Assembly: GCA_049509915.1 (NCBI GenBank)
Contig: JBEKZL010000122.1
Location: 1-21,825 of the forward strand
Origin: JBEKYD01 sp049509915
Lineage (GTDB): Bacteria > Acidobacteriota > Terriglobia > Bryobacterales > Bryobacteraceae
Length of the DNA stretch: 21,825 bases
Direction: 5' to 3'
Shown: positions 14,108 through 21,777 of the stretch, in pieces
Layout: every line of letters starts with the position of its first letter
Numbering within the stretch: the stretch's first letter is position 1
Translations under genes and position numbers: made by a program
The notes under the pieces: generated by a model
What the model was told of the DNA's origin: nothing
What the model saw: only the letters and a program-made list of their open reading frames with translations
The model's database searches: none

Positions 14108-15557
14108 TGTAGGTGCTGGACGAGACATTACCGCCCTTGCCGGTCCAGTTGGTGTGGAAGAACTGGCCGCGTGGACGGTCGACGCGCTCGTAGGTGTGGG
14201 CACCGAAGTAATCCCGCTGGGCTTGCAACAGATTGGCGGGCAGGCGTTCGCTGCGGTATCCGTCGAAGAAGGAAAGCGCAGTGGTGAAGGCCGGCACGGC
14301 AACTCCGGCCGCGACCGCGGTGGCGACGGTGCGCCGCCAGGAAGCCTGGCAACGTTCCACCACGCCGGTAAAGTAGGGATCGAGCAGCAGGTTCGAGAGG
14401 TTGGGATTGCGGGCGAACGCTTCCTTGATCTTGCCGAGGAATACCGAGCGGATGATGCAGCCAGCCCGCCACATCATCGCGATGGCGCCGTAGTTCAGGT
14501 TCCACTTGTACTCTTTGGCAGCCTCGCGCAGCAGCATGAAGCCTTGCGCGTAGGAAACCAGCTTGGAGGCGAGCAGCGCCTGTCGGATATCTTCAATGAA
14601 GGCCTTGCGGTCGCCGTCGAATGTGTAGTTCGGTCCGGCCAGAATCTTGGAGGCCTCCACGCGATCCGCTTTCATGGCGCTCAGGCAGCGGGCAAACACC
14701 GCTTCGCCGATGAGCGTGACCGGCACGCCCAGGTCCAGCGATTCCACGCTGGTCCACTTGCCGGTGCCCTTCTGTCCGGCGGTATCGAGGATCTTGTCGA
14801 CCACCGCGTCGCCATTCTCGTCCTTGTAGGCCAGAATGTCGCGGGTGATTTCGATTAGGTAGCTGTCGAGCTCGCCTTTGTTCCACTCCGTAAAGACGTC
14901 GTGCATCTCTTCGTTCGAAAGCGTCAGCCCGCCCTTCATGAGCTGATAGGCCTCGCAGATGAGCTGCATGTCGCCGTACTCGATGCCGTTATGCACCATC
15001 TTGACGAAATGGCCGGCGCCGTCTTCGCCCACCCAGTCGCAGCACGGGTCGCCGTCGGGGGTTTTGGCGCAGATGGCCTGAAATATTTCTTTGACCAGCG
15101 GCCACGCCTTCACGCTGCCGCCGGGCATCATGGAGGGGCCGAAGCGGGCTCCTTCCTCCCCGCCGGAAACGCCGGTGCCGATGAACAGCAGGCCCTTCGA
15201 TTCCAAGTATTTGGCGCGGCGGATGGTATCGGGGAAGTGGGAGTTGCCGCCGTCGATAATCAGGTCGCCCGGTTCCAGGTGCGGGAGAAGGGTTTCGATG
15301 AAGTCGTCCACCGCCTTGCCGGCCTTGACCATCAACATGATCTTGCGTGGGCGCTTAAGCAGGGACACCATTTCTTCGATGGAGTGAGCGCCGACGACGT
15401 TTCGGTGCCCTTTGGCGGCGTCGGCGAGAAACTCGTCGACCTTCGCAACCGTGCGGTTAAAGGCGACCACCTGGTAGCCATGGTCGCTCATGTTGAGGAT
15501 CAGGTTCTGACCCATCACGGCCAGACCGATCAATGCGATATCGGCAGTTGGTTCCAT
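14100..15557 (-). CDS. gnd: 6-phosphogluconate dehydrogenase, decarboxylating
   Basis: A 485-residue enzyme that converts 6-phosphogluconate to ribulose 5-phosphate with NADPH. The Rossmann motif is GLAVMGQNL (11-19), with NRT at 34-36 selecting NADP. The substrate motif is SGGEEGARFGPS (131-142), and the catalytic Lys186 and Asn190 lie in GHFVKMVHNGIEYGD. The C-terminal tail RPRGQFFHTNWTG carries the Arg and His that reach into the partner subunit. Full length, of the long E. coli type. ATG 15557 is preferred over TTG 15566. A TATAAG-like sequence lies at about 15598-15603. It forms an operon with kdsC. Confidence 0.96.
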   Translation of the reverse strand: MEPTADIALIGLAVMGQNLILNMSDHGYQVVAFNRTVAKVDEFLADAAKGHRNVVGAHSIEEMVSLLKRPRKIMLMVKAGKAVDDFIETLLPHLEPGDLIIDGGNSHFPDTIRRAKYLESKGLLFIGTGVSGGEEGARFGPSMMPGGSVKAWPLVKEIFQAICAKTPDGDPCCDWVGEDGAGHFVKMVHNGIEYGDMQLICEAYQLMKGGLTLSNEEMHDVFTEWNKGELDSYLIEITRDILAYKDENGDAVVDKILDTAGQKGTGKWTSVESLDLGVPVTLIGEAVFARCLSAMKADRVEASKILAGPNYTFDGDRKAFIEDIRQALLASKLVSYAQGFMLLREAAKEYKWNLNYGAIAMMWRAGCIIRSVFLGKIKEAFARNPNLSNLLLDPYFTGVVERCQASWRRTVATAVAAGVAVPAFTTALSFFDGYRSERLPANLLQAQRDYFGAHTYERVDRPRGQFFHTNWTGKGGNVSSSTYNA

Positions 15558-15643
15558 ATTTTGCAAGCTCGCAAGGGAGGCGATGCGCGAACCTTTCTTA
15601 TAACATGCGGCGTGGGTAGGGCCAACTCCCAGACGGCTGCTTT

Positions 15644-15706
15644 AGCCGAACGGGGATTTCGTAGTTTATGCGCGGAAACCGCTCGGCTTGCGGTCGCGGC
15701 TCGGCT
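15644..15706. repeat. Dispersed palindromic repeat, copy 3 (one good arm)
   Basis: The arm at 15678-15706 matches the family (ACCGCTCGG..GCGGTCGCGGCTCGGC) with small changes. The opposite arm is reduced to a weak match (AGCCGAACGG, 15644-15653). It sits in the gap between gnd and the 3' end of the Asp-box protein gene. Confidence 0.65.
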
Positions 15707-15715
15707 AGGGGCACT

Positions 15716-18379
15716 CTACCGCCGCGGGTCCGGTTTCACCACCAGCGGTTCGGTATAGCTGGCGCCGCCGGCGGTTAGCTTTACGGTGTAAGTGCCCGGC
15801 GGCATCCATTCGCCCCGGGCGCCGGGCGTGTCCTGGTAGATGGCGGCGATCGAATACTCGCCGCCTCTGCGCCCACGCCCGCCGGAGGGCGCGGCGTGCA
15901 GGTCCCAGACAAACCGGTGCATGCCGGCTTCGGCGGAAAGCGGCTGAAAGGGACGGATCCAATAGGTGGGCACGTTTAGCATCGGGTCCGGCTGCGCGGG
16001 TTGATCGGTGCTGGCAAAGCGCCGCACCACGCGGCCCGAGGCATCCAGAATGTCCAGCGTCACCGGGTTGGAAGCGGCGGTCCGCAGGTAGTAATACAAG
16101 ATCGCCCCGTCCGGTGGATTCTGCCCGGCGGGCTCTTCGGGCGGTAGCGGCGTATCGGTATTAGTGTCGCGGCTTAACCGGTAGGTCAACCGCGGCGCGA
16201 AAAGCTGCGCGGCGGCCGTGGCCGTTTCCGCGGTCAATTGCCGCAGCGGCGAGATATCGTCCAGAATCCAGAAGCCGCGGCCGTGCGTGCCCACCACCAG
16301 GTCGTCGTCGTGAACCACTAGGTCCCGAATCGACGTCGCCGGCATGTTCTGGCGCAGCGGCTGCCAGTCGTCTCCGCCGTTGAAAGAAACGTAAACCGCC
16401 AGTTCCGTAGCGGCGTACAGCAGGCCCTTGCGAACCGGGTCTTCGCGCACCGCGTTCACGGGCCCCGCGGGCAATCCCCGCACCGTTTCCCGCCACGTGG
16501 CACCGCCATCGTGGGTGCGATAGATGTGCGGGCGCTGATCGTCCAGGCGGAAGCGGTTCACCGCCGCATACACCGTGTCGTCGTCGAAACAGGAAGCGTC
16601 GAGCTGCGAGATCTTGCTCCAGGCGGTCAGCTCCGGCGGGGTCACGTTCTTCCAGTTCTTGCCGCCGTCGCGGGTAAGCTGAATCAGCCCATCGTCGGTG
16701 CCCACCCAGATCGTATCGATGTTGCGGCGCGATGGCGCGATGGCGTAGATCACCCCGCGGCGCGACGCCAGTTGCTTCTTCGCCGCGTCGGCGTACACCG
16801 CTACGCTTTCCGGCACCTCCGAAGTTTCGCGCGTCAGGTCCGGGCTGATGGCGCTCCACGCTTCGCCGCCGTTGCTAGTCTTGAGCAGCACCTGCGCGCC
16901 CAGCAATAGCACCCGCGGGTCCACCGTCGAAAACAGCAGCGGCGCCGTGCGCAGGAAACGGTAGCTGCCCCGGCCCGGTCCCACCTGTTTCACTTCACCC
17001 GTCACGCGGTTGTAGCGGCTCACCTTGCCGCCGTAAACGATATTGGAATCCCGCGGATCGGGCGCTATACTCCCGTATTCCTCCGCCCCCACCGGGTGCC
17101 ATTCCCGAAACGTGATCTGGCCGTCGTTGCCGCGGCTCGAAACCATCGCCGAGCCGCTCTCCTGCTGCCCGCCGTATACGTTGTACGGGAATTCGTTGTC
17201 GGTGGCCACGTGGTAGAACTGCGCCGTGGGCTGGTTGTACCACGAACTCCAGGTGCGGCCGCCATTGACAGTGATGGTCGCGCCCTGGTCCACGGCCAGC
17301 AGAATGATATCGGGATTGAGCGGGTTGATCCAGATGGTGTGATAATCGTCGCCGCCGGGCGCACCCTTAATCGCCGTAAAGCTTTGCCCCGCGTCCGTCG
17401 ATCGATAGGTGGAGGTATTGGCAATGTAGATGACGTCGGGATTGCGTGGGTCGACCCGCACGCAGGCGAAGTCCGAGCCTCGCCCGTAGATCCGGTTTTC
17501 GTGATTGACCCGCTTCCAGGTGGCGCCGGCATCGTCGGACCGGTACACGCCGCCGGCGTCGTTCCCCGCTTCTACCAGGGCGTACATGCGGTCGCCGTTC
17601 GATGGCGCGACGCCGATGCCGATTCGCCCCAGCCCCTGGCCGAACCCCGGCAACCCGCCGGTGAGTTGTTTCCAGTTGTTGCCACCATCGGTGGAGCGAA
17701 ACAATCCGCTGCCCGGCCCCGAAAACGCCCCGTTCTCCCACGGCCCCTGCCGCGCCTGCCACAGCACCGCGTAAACAATGGCGGTGTTGCGCGGGTCGAA
17801 AGCCAGATCCACCGCGCCAGTGTGCTCATCCTTATATAAGACCCGTTCGAAATGGTCGCCGCCATCGGTGGAGCGGTAGACGCCTCGCTCCGTGTTCGGC
17901 CCGTAAGGGTGCCCCAGTACTGCCACGAACAAACGTTTCGCGTTGTGCGGATCGACGATGATGTGGGCGATCTGCTGCCCGTCGCGCAGTCCCAGGTGCT
18001 GCCACGTCTTGCCCGCGTCAGTCGAGCGGTACATGCCGTCGCCAACCGCAAGGTCCGGTCGCTGCAGCCCTTCGCCCGAGCCCACGTAGACCGTGTTGGG
18101 ATCCGACGGTGCCACCGCGACGTCGCCAATGGAGCCGGTCGGCTGATCGTCGAACACCGGAAACCAGGTGCGCCCGGCATCGTCCGTCTTCCACACGCCC
18201 CCGTTATTGACGCCGATATAAAACACATTGGGCTGCTCGGGGACGCCCGCCGCTCCCACCGTCCGCCCACCGCGGTACGGCCCGATCGAGCGCCACCGCA
18301 GCCCCGCATAGAATTTCGGGGCGAAGTCCTGTGCGCCGAGGGGAAGCAGAAAAAGGAGGATCGCAATCGACTTTCGCAT
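15716..18379 (-). CDS. Secreted Asp-box (BNR/sortilin-Vps10-like) beta-propeller protein
   Basis: An 887-residue protein with a signal peptide (MRKSIAILLFLLPLGAQ). Residues about 20-740 contain at least ten Asp-box repeats of the S/T-x-D-x-G-x-x-W type, for example KTDDAGRTW, RSTDAGKTW, RSTDGGNNW, RSDDAGATW, KTSNGGEAW, TRDGGKNW and RTHDGGATW. This makes a multi-bladed propeller like sortilin Vps10 domains or BNR glycosidases. The C-terminal 150 residues are a beta-sandwich (VTLDILDASGRVVRRF, then PPGTYTVKLTAGG) resembling FlgD/FN3 linkers. Such proteins are often annotated glycosyl hydrolases, but I see no clear catalytic set, so binding or scaffolding is as likely. It is encoded alone. Confidence 0.88.
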   Translation of the reverse strand: MRKSIAILLFLLPLGAQDFAPKFYAGLRWRSIGPYRGGRTVGAAGVPEQPNVFYIGVNNGGVWKTDDAGRTWFPVFDDQPTGSIGDVAVAPSDPNTVYVGSGEGLQRPDLAVGDGMYRSTDAGKTWQHLGLRDGQQIAHIIVDPHNAKRLFVAVLGHPYGPNTERGVYRSTDGGDHFERVLYKDEHTGAVDLAFDPRNTAIVYAVLWQARQGPWENGAFSGPGSGLFRSTDGGNNWKQLTGGLPGFGQGLGRIGIGVAPSNGDRMYALVEAGNDAGGVYRSDDAGATWKRVNHENRIYGRGSDFACVRVDPRNPDVIYIANTSTYRSTDAGQSFTAIKGAPGGDDYHTIWINPLNPDIILLAVDQGATITVNGGRTWSSWYNQPTAQFYHVATDNEFPYNVYGGQQESGSAMVSSRGNDGQITFREWHPVGAEEYGSIAPDPRDSNIVYGGKVSRYNRVTGEVKQVGPGRGSYRFLRTAPLLFSTVDPRVLLLGAQVLLKTSNGGEAWSAISPDLTRETSEVPESVAVYADAAKKQLASRRGVIYAIAPSRRNIDTIWVGTDDGLIQLTRDGGKNWKNVTPPELTAWSKISQLDASCFDDDTVYAAVNRFRLDDQRPHIYRTHDGGATWRETVRGLPAGPVNAVREDPVRKGLLYAATELAVYVSFNGGDDWQPLRQNMPATSIRDLVVHDDDLVVGTHGRGFWILDDISPLRQLTAETATAAAQLFAPRLTYRLSRDTNTDTPLPPEEPAGQNPPDGAILYYYLRTAASNPVTLDILDASGRVVRRFASTDQPAQPDPMLNVPTYWIRPFQPLSAEAGMHRFVWDLHAAPSGGRGRRGGEYSIAAIYQDTPGARGEWMPPGTYTVKLTAGGASYTEPLVVKPDPRR

Positions 18380-18523
18380 GGTTTTTCCGAGAATAACACC
18401 GTGGCACTGGGTGGGGGCTGGCTATTTCGCCTGCTCTTGCCACGTGTTCCGCGCAGCGGACGCGGCGACCCGGTTCGACGCAAAACGGGGACTTAGTCGC
18501 GGTTTTTCGGGTGCAGGCCGCTC

Positions 18524-19252
18524 CTACCGGCGGCGGAAGAACCCATGCAGTCCGGGCCAAGTACCTTCATCGATCGCTTTGGGATAACCGTCGTCGACAC
18601 GATCCTCGGCTATGTCATAGCGCAAATAGCGGCCGTCACTCAAGAAGAAATAGGCCTTGCCATTGCCCCAATTGACGGCCGCGGACAGGTTCGAAGCATA
18701 CGGCGAGAGTCCGGGCCAGGTAGCTCGATCGATCCGCTTCGGATATCCTTGATCCGCACGATCGGCCCTGACGTCGTAACGAACGTAGGTGCCGTCGTTC
18801 AGAAAGAACTGGATCTTGTTGGCGCCCCAATTCAGAGCCGCGTACAACTGTGTAGCATACGGCCCAAGACCGGGCCAGGATTGATTGTCGACCGCCTGCG
18901 GATAACCCGGGTCCACTCTGTCCTGTCCTATGTCGTACCGGAGGTAGGTGCCGTCCGCCAGAAAGAAATAGGCCTTGTTAGGATCGGCGCCGTTGACTGC
19001 GGCGATGATCTGCTGGCCATAACTCCCCACGCCCGGCCAACTCCGGTCGGTAACCGGTTTGGGGTATCCCGGATCGGCGCGGTCGGCGGCGATATCGTAT
19101 CGAACATATGTGCCGTCGCTTAAGAAGAACTGAGCCTTACCGCTTGGCCACTGGATCGCGGCTGTAATGAAGGGCTGGGCCGCCCGGCTCGGCGTAGCAA
19201 GCAAGCTCGCGCCAATAAGGACAATTGAGAGCAATACCGAGTTTCTTCGCAT
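18524..19252 (-). CDS. Secreted four-repeat hemopexin-like protein
   Basis: A 242-residue protein with a signal peptide (VLLSIVLIGASLLATPSRAA). The whole mature chain is four repeats of about 53 residues. Each carries a version of KAYFFLSDGTYLRYDI, then DRVDPGYPK and WPGL. This is the hemopexin repeat, and four of them close one four-bladed propeller, so the protein is a single bare domain. Repeats 2 and 4 are most alike at the DNA level. Known bacterial relatives are the photopexin-type proteins, and plants have the PA2-type seed albumins; ligands vary. A ligand cannot be named here. Its gene is alone, between intergenic gaps with nothing recognisable. Confidence 0.87.
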   Translation of the reverse strand: MRRNSVLLSIVLIGASLLATPSRAAQPFITAAIQWPSGKAQFFLSDGTYVRYDIAADRADPGYPKPVTDRSWPGVGSYGQQIIAAVNGADPNKAYFFLADGTYLRYDIGQDRVDPGYPQAVDNQSWPGLGPYATQLYAALNWGANKIQFFLNDGTYVRYDVRADRADQGYPKRIDRATWPGLSPYASNLSAAVNWGNGKAYFFLSDGRYLRYDIAEDRVDDGYPKAIDEGTWPGLHGFFRRR

Positions 19253-19433
19253 CGAAGCCTTGAAGTCATCCTCAGTCTAACTGACGCCGTACAATCCCAC
19301 AATTAGACCGGCTTGGGCCGGGTGTAAGGTGAATCCCGACGACTACGCGGATGAGCATGTGGTTGGAGTGTCACCTGGCCGTGGAACGCCGGGGCCACTT
19401 AAATACGCTCCCATCCCCCTCTCGTCGGCCCAT

Positions 19434-19439
19434 TACAAT
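19434..19439 (+). promoter_or_regulatory. -10-like hexamer TACAAT before the ALDH gene (possible leaderless start)
   Basis: TACAAT ends 6 nt before GTG 19446, the same spacing and the same hexamer as at the lipoprotein gene (7714-7719). No Shine-Dalgarno is visible. Confidence 0.45.
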
Positions 19440-19445
19440 AAAGCC

Positions 19446-20975
19446 GTGCCAACCGCCAACGCTTTCATCTCCGAAACCCTCGAGAGGCTCGAAATTGAGC
19501 CTGTTAATTCGGGCGCCTGTTACGGCGACTGGATTGCCAGTCCTGCCGGCGCCGAACTTGCTTCCGTGAATCCTGCCACCGGCGAAACTCTGGCTGCGGT
19601 GCGGATCGCCGGGGTAGCCGAATACGAGAGGGTCGTGGAACACGCGCGCGCGGCGTTCCTCGAATGGCGCATGGTGCCGGCGCCGAAGCGGGGCGAGATC
19701 GTGCGCGAAATCGGCAACGAACTGCGCGCGCGCAAGGCTGAGTTGGGCGCGCTGGTGACGCTCGAAATGGGCAAGATCCTGGCCGAGGGACAGGGCGAAG
19801 TGCAGGAAATGATCGACGTCGCGGACTTCGCCGTGGGCCTCTCGCGCCAGTTGTACGGCCTGACGATGACCAGCGAACGGCCCGGCCACCGCATGTACGA
19901 ACAGTGGCATCCGCTGGGGGTGGTGGGGGTGATCAGCGCCTTCAATTTTCCAGTTGCGGTGTGGTCGTGGAATGCGCTGATTGCGGCGGTGTGCGGGGAT
20001 TGCGTGTTGTGGCGGCCGTCGTCGGAGACGCCGCTTACGGCGATCGCGGTGCAGAAGATCTGCAACCGGGTGACGAGCCGCCATGGGCTCAAGGGCATCT
20101 TCAACCTGGTGATCGGGCCCAGCCGGACGGTGGGTGAGGCGCTGATTGGCGACGCGCGCATTCCGCTGGTCAGCTTCACCGGATCGACCGAAGTGGGCCG
20201 CCATGTTTCCGAAACCGTGGCGGGGCGGCTGGGCCGGAGCATTTTGGAGCTGGGCGGCAACAACGGCGTCGTCGTCATGAACGACGCTAATTTCGACTTG
20301 GCCCTGCGCGCCATCCTGTTCGGCGCTGTGGGCACGGCGGGGCAGCGCTGCACCACCACCCGCCGCGCGTTTCTCGAGCGCGGTATCGCCCCGCGCATGA
20401 GGGAGGCCCTGGTCGACGCCTACCGGCAGGTGCGCGTGGGCGACCCGATGGATGCGGACACCCTGATGGGACCGCTGGTGAACCTCTGCGCCGTGGACGA
20501 CATGATGGACGGCATCCGCCGTATTCGCGAGCAGGGCGGCGAGATCCTGAGCGGCGGGGGCAAACGGACGGGCTGTTTCGTCGAGCCAACGCTGGTGCGC
20601 GCGCGGCCCGATATGCCGATTCTCAAAGAGGAGACCTTCGCCCCGATCCTTTACCTGGTGGATTTCGACACCCTGGACGAGGCCGTGCGCTGGCACAACG
20701 GCGTGCCGCAGGGCCTGTCGTCGGCCATGTTCACCGGCAGCCTGATTTCCGCCGAGACCTTTCTGAGCCATCGCGGCAGCGATTGCGGCATCGCCAACAT
20801 CAATCTGGGAACCAGCGGCGCGGAAATCGGCGGCGCCTTCGGGGGGGAGAAAGATACCGGCGGCGGCCGCGAATCCGGCAGCGACGCCTGGAAGGCGTAC
20901 ATGCGGCGGCAGACCAACACCATCAACTGGTCGGAGCAACTGCCGCTGGCGCAGGGGATTCGGTTCGACCTGTAG
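19446..20975 (+). CDS. Aldehyde dehydrogenase, ALDH7 (alpha-aminoadipic semialdehyde dehydrogenase) type
   Basis: A 509-residue NAD-dependent enzyme. With the GTG start at 19446 the catalytic residues fall at Cys302 (GTAGQRCTTT) and Glu268 (SILELGGNN), the canonical ALDH numbers, and the length matches ALDH7A1. The frame is open to 19329, but that extension has no family similarity. ALDH7 hallmarks: FNFPVAVWSWNALIA, TGSTEVGRHV, and the C-terminal GAFGGEKDTGGGRESGSDAW with YMRRQTNTINWS. The likely reaction oxidises alpha-aminoadipic semialdehyde or its cyclic form in lysine breakdown, though ALDH7 enzymes also take other aldehydes. It is not the CoA-acylating type found in microcompartments. 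Apparently monocistronic. Confidence 0.94.
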   Translation: MPTANAFISETLERLEIEPVNSGACYGDWIASPAGAELASVNPATGETLAAVRIAGVAEYERVVEHARAAFLEWRMVPAPKRGEIVREIGNELRARKAELGALVTLEMGKILAEGQGEVQEMIDVADFAVGLSRQLYGLTMTSERPGHRMYEQWHPLGVVGVISAFNFPVAVWSWNALIAAVCGDCVLWRPSSETPLTAIAVQKICNRVTSRHGLKGIFNLVIGPSRTVGEALIGDARIPLVSFTGSTEVGRHVSETVAGRLGRSILELGGNNGVVVMNDANFDLALRAILFGAVGTAGQRCTTTRRAFLERGIAPRMREALVDAYRQVRVGDPMDADTLMGPLVNLCAVDDMMDGIRRIREQGGEILSGGGKRTGCFVEPTLVRARPDMPILKEETFAPILYLVDFDTLDEAVRWHNGVPQGLSSAMFTGSLISAETFLSHRGSDCGIANINLGTSGAEIGGAFGGEKDTGGGRESGSDAWKAYMRRQTNTINWSEQLPLAQGIRFDL

Positions 20976-21039
20976 GAATAGTTGGCAGACAGGAGATCAT
21001 CCTCACCGGAACCTCGCTATCATCTCTCCAGGAGGCCCC

Positions 21040-21480
21040 GTGAACTATTCGCGCCGAGACATTGCCACGCTGCTGCCGCTGCTGGCAGCCCAGGCCGCGC
21101 ATGCACAAAACGCCCAGGCACCCAAGCGGGATGAGCCGCTGGCGGCCAAGGCCTACAAATACGAAGACCTGCCGGTGAAAACCAACGGAGCAAACCAAAC
21201 GCGCGCGGTTTTCGACGGCACCACTCATAGCGGCTATCACATCGACCTGCATATGACCGAGCTCGGGCCGGGCCAGCAGCCGCACCCTCCCTACAGCCAC
21301 GTTCACGAAGAAATCCTCATGCTGCGAACCGGCCAGTTGGACGTGACCCTGGGCTCCCAAACCAGCCGTATCGATGCCGGATCGGTGGTCATCACTGCGT
21401 CCAGCCAAGAGCATGGCTGGCGCAACCCCGGTCCCGGCCCGGCCGAGTATTTTGTCATGGCGGTCGGCCGGGATAGTTAG
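21040..21480 (+). CDS. Exported single-domain cupin protein
   Basis: A 146-residue protein from GTG 21040, with GGAGG (21031-21035) 4 nt upstream. The N-terminus YSRRDIATLLPLLAAQAAHA is a twin-arginine-type signal, so it may be exported folded with its metal. Cupin motif 1 is HPPYSHVHEEILMLRTG, giving His82, His87, His89 and Glu90 as candidate metal ligands. Motif 2 is DAGSVVITASSQEHGWRN, with His125. This is the usual 3-His, 1-Glu metal site. The substrate is unknown. A TATCAT sequence about 16 nt before the start could be its -10. It follows the ALDH gene by 64 nt and may be separately transcribed. Confidence 0.87.
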   Translation: MNYSRRDIATLLPLLAAQAAHAQNAQAPKRDEPLAAKAYKYEDLPVKTNGANQTRAVFDGTTHSGYHIDLHMTELGPGQQPHPPYSHVHEEILMLRTGQLDVTLGSQTSRIDAGSVVITASSQEHGWRNPGPGPAEYFVMAVGRDS

Positions 21481-21497
21481 GGCCACGTGCTGCCAAG

Positions 21498-21767
21498 ATG
21501 GCGATGAAAACCTACAATTTCAAAGTAGTTATCGAGCCCGATGAAGACTTCGACGGCAATCCCGCGGGATGGCACGTCTACTGCCCCGCGCTGGAGCGCG
21601 TCGGCGGGTCGACGTGAGGCGAGACCCGGGACGAAGCCCTCAAGAACATCAACGAGGTCGTCCGCATGGTTGTCGAGAGCATGTCTGAAGACGGTGAACG
21701 TATTCCGGAGGAGCCCTTCGATGGGGTAGGAGCAACCGGTGAGACTTGCGTCGCGGTTACGGTCTAG
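21498..21767 (+). pseudogene. HicB-like antitoxin gene interrupted by an in-frame TGA
   Basis: From ATG 21498 the frame reads YNFKVVIEPDEDFDGNPAGW, then HVYCPALERVGGST, then TGA (21615-21617, codon 40). In the same frame it continues GETRDEALKNINEVVRMVVE to TAG 21767. The family normally has a Trp or similar residue at the stop position (..ST-W-GETRDEAL), so a single TGG-to-TGA change explains it. The HicB-like domain is otherwise complete at 89 codons. No HicA toxin gene is visible upstream; one could lie beyond the right edge only if the order is reversed. Other genes here use TGA as stop, so recoding is unlikely. Confidence 0.7.
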
Positions 21768-21777
21768 TTTCCCGGCA

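Noticed and set aside
18380..18523. Possible short gene or terminator between the hemopexin and Asp-box genes
   Set aside because: No frame has protein-like composition with a start and ribosome site, and no hairpin followed by a T run is seen.
18540..19190. Tandem DNA repeat, possibly a CRISPR or satellite
   Set aside because: The periodicity of about 159 bp is the in-frame hemopexin repeat of a coding gene, with no spacer structure.
19329..19445. N-terminal extension of the ALDH frame
   Set aside because: The extra 39 residues have no family similarity. Starting at 19446 puts the catalytic Cys and Glu at 302 and 268 and places a -10-like hexamer just upstream.
19371..20939. 522-codon minus-strand open frame across the ALDH gene
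   Set aside because: It is the antisense shadow of the intact ALDH7 gene, His/Ala/Arg-rich with no domain. The length reflects GC-rich third positions.
19446..20975. The ALDH as cargo enzyme of the microcompartment
   Set aside because: It is the ALDH7 hydrolytic type, not the CoA-acylating type, has no encapsulation helix and lies 12 kb away.
21615..21617. TGA read as selenocysteine or tryptophan in the HicB-like gene
   Set aside because: No selenocysteine insertion hairpin or selenoprotein family fits, and purM and purN end in TGA, so TGA is a normal stop.
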